64,000 bases of DNA, taken from Synchiropus splendidus (Eukaryota; Chordata; Actinopteri; Syngnathiformes; Callionymidae). The notes under the pieces are model-generated. The model searched no databases. It had not been told where the DNA came from and worked only from the letters and a program-made list of their open reading frames with translations. Below are positions 63,319-64,000 of this stretch, in pieces (within the stretch, counting starts at the first letter, position 1; each line of letters begins with the position of its first letter). Both the position numbers and the translations under genes were made by a program. The stretch is from the NCBI RefSeq assembly GCF_027744825.2, contig NC_071347.1, forward strand, positions 24,150,334 through 24,214,333, read 5' to 3'.

Positions 63319-64000
63319 TTCAAGGCCAGCAGGAGACCGCGCTCCGTCCTTGAACGCAGCACGGAAACCCCGTAGATTCCCCGAGACACAGCTGCAGCCG
63401 GGGGTTGGTCACATTTGGGGTCAACACTTGGGGGCGCTCTCGCGTTGTGGCGCCGGGTCACCACCGAGTATCGCTGAAGCTGCCGCTGACGGCCAACCGC
63501 CTCTCTCTCGCTCACACACACACGGGGTGAGAAGGCTGGATGTGGGAAGTACACGTGGCGCTGATTCCACGCGCACGCCACGGAAGCGCGAACTCGCACG
63601 CAGACCTTTGCGGTCATGGTGTCGCTGTCGCTCAGACCTTCGTCTCAGTGGTCGGACCGGCGCAGCCGACGACATCAGCACTCGTGGTGCCTTATTACAT
63701 CCATGTTCTGCGTGACTTGACCCTAACCACAACACACACGTGGCAGCAACCATCACGAAGGAGAAGGTGGTTTTTTGCCACCTTGTGCCTGGACACAAGC
63801 TCTTCGGGCCCCTCCACAGGTGGAGCCCATTTGTGACCCAGAGTGACCTGCCGCGCGTCTCCCCAGGTGAGGAGAGCCATCACCCTGCAGAGACAAAAGA
63901 CGAAAACAACCTCTCGTGAAAAACGGGGCAGAGAAATGGCTTTGTTACCGAGACACGTGGACCATTGAAACATGAAGAGGCGTCTCATGACGGGAGAAAT
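62619..64000. other. Unassigned right flank
   Basis: GC-rich (62.62-62.73 kb, G-rich on plus), then unique-looking sequence with small open frames on both strands. No exon chain or family recognised. It includes the (CTG)n run at 63289-63317. Confidence 0.4.
63289..63317. repeat. (CTG)n trinucleotide run
   Basis: About nine CTG units on plus (CAG on minus). A minus-strand frame reads poly-Ala through it, and a plus-strand frame poly-Leu. No gene model supports coding. Confidence 0.85.

Overview
The window reads as vertebrate, almost certainly teleost (ray-finned fish), nuclear DNA. Coding exons are separated by GT-AG introns, several of them only 56-100 nt long. The proteins are vertebrate families, and (CA)n/(GT)n tracts and minisatellites are extremely abundant. 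The gene content (GNAO1, then PHAF1 next to B3GNT9) matches human chromosome 16q. The PHAF1/B3GNT9 convergent pair is the same local arrangement as at human 16q22.1. The very short introns suggest a compact percomorph genome, but I cannot name the species.

Layout. Positions 1-4870 hold no gene I recognise; they carry a polypyrimidine tract and an 18-bp minisatellite. Positions 4.9-41.1 kb hold gnao1 (G protein alpha-o) on the minus strand. Six shared exons are followed by two alternative terminal exon pairs: a GoB-type pair at 19.1/18.6 kb and a GoA-type pair at 14.5/6.4 kb. Either choice gives an exact 354-residue protein. The introns leading to the two GoA-specific exons are filled by a 28-bp minisatellite (2.8 kb) and a 27/40-bp minisatellite (7.3 kb) with higher-order structure. 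Positions 43.5-51.5 kb hold a plus-strand RCC1+HECT ubiquitin ligase of the HERC5/HERC6 type with about 22 coding exons; interferon-response-like motifs lie just upstream of it. At 53.3-53.9 kb a small minus-strand four-exon gene is rebuilt here from splice signals. It predicts a 150-residue, probably N-myristoylated, cysteine-rich protein that I do not recognise. Positions 54.8-59.2 kb hold phaf1 (C16orf70/MYTHO, autophagy factor) on plus, and 60.4-62.4 kb b3gnt9 (Golgi glycosyltransferase) on minus. Positions 62.5-64 kb hold a possible plus-strand promoter and first exon but no identified gene.

The genes are independent transcription units and not a pathway. herc and the small gene converge; the small gene and phaf1 are head to head; phaf1 and b3gnt9 converge. 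The points most worth following up are: the GoB-type C-terminus that lacks the pertussis-toxin cysteine; the minisatellites abutting the GoA-specific splice acceptors; the opposite-sense TG/CA tracts flanking gnao1 exon 3; the HERC5/6-like ligase with ISRE-like sites and an atypical HECT N-lobe; and the uncharacterised Cys-rich lipid-anchor candidate. Most long open frames in this window are artefacts of stop-free repeats.
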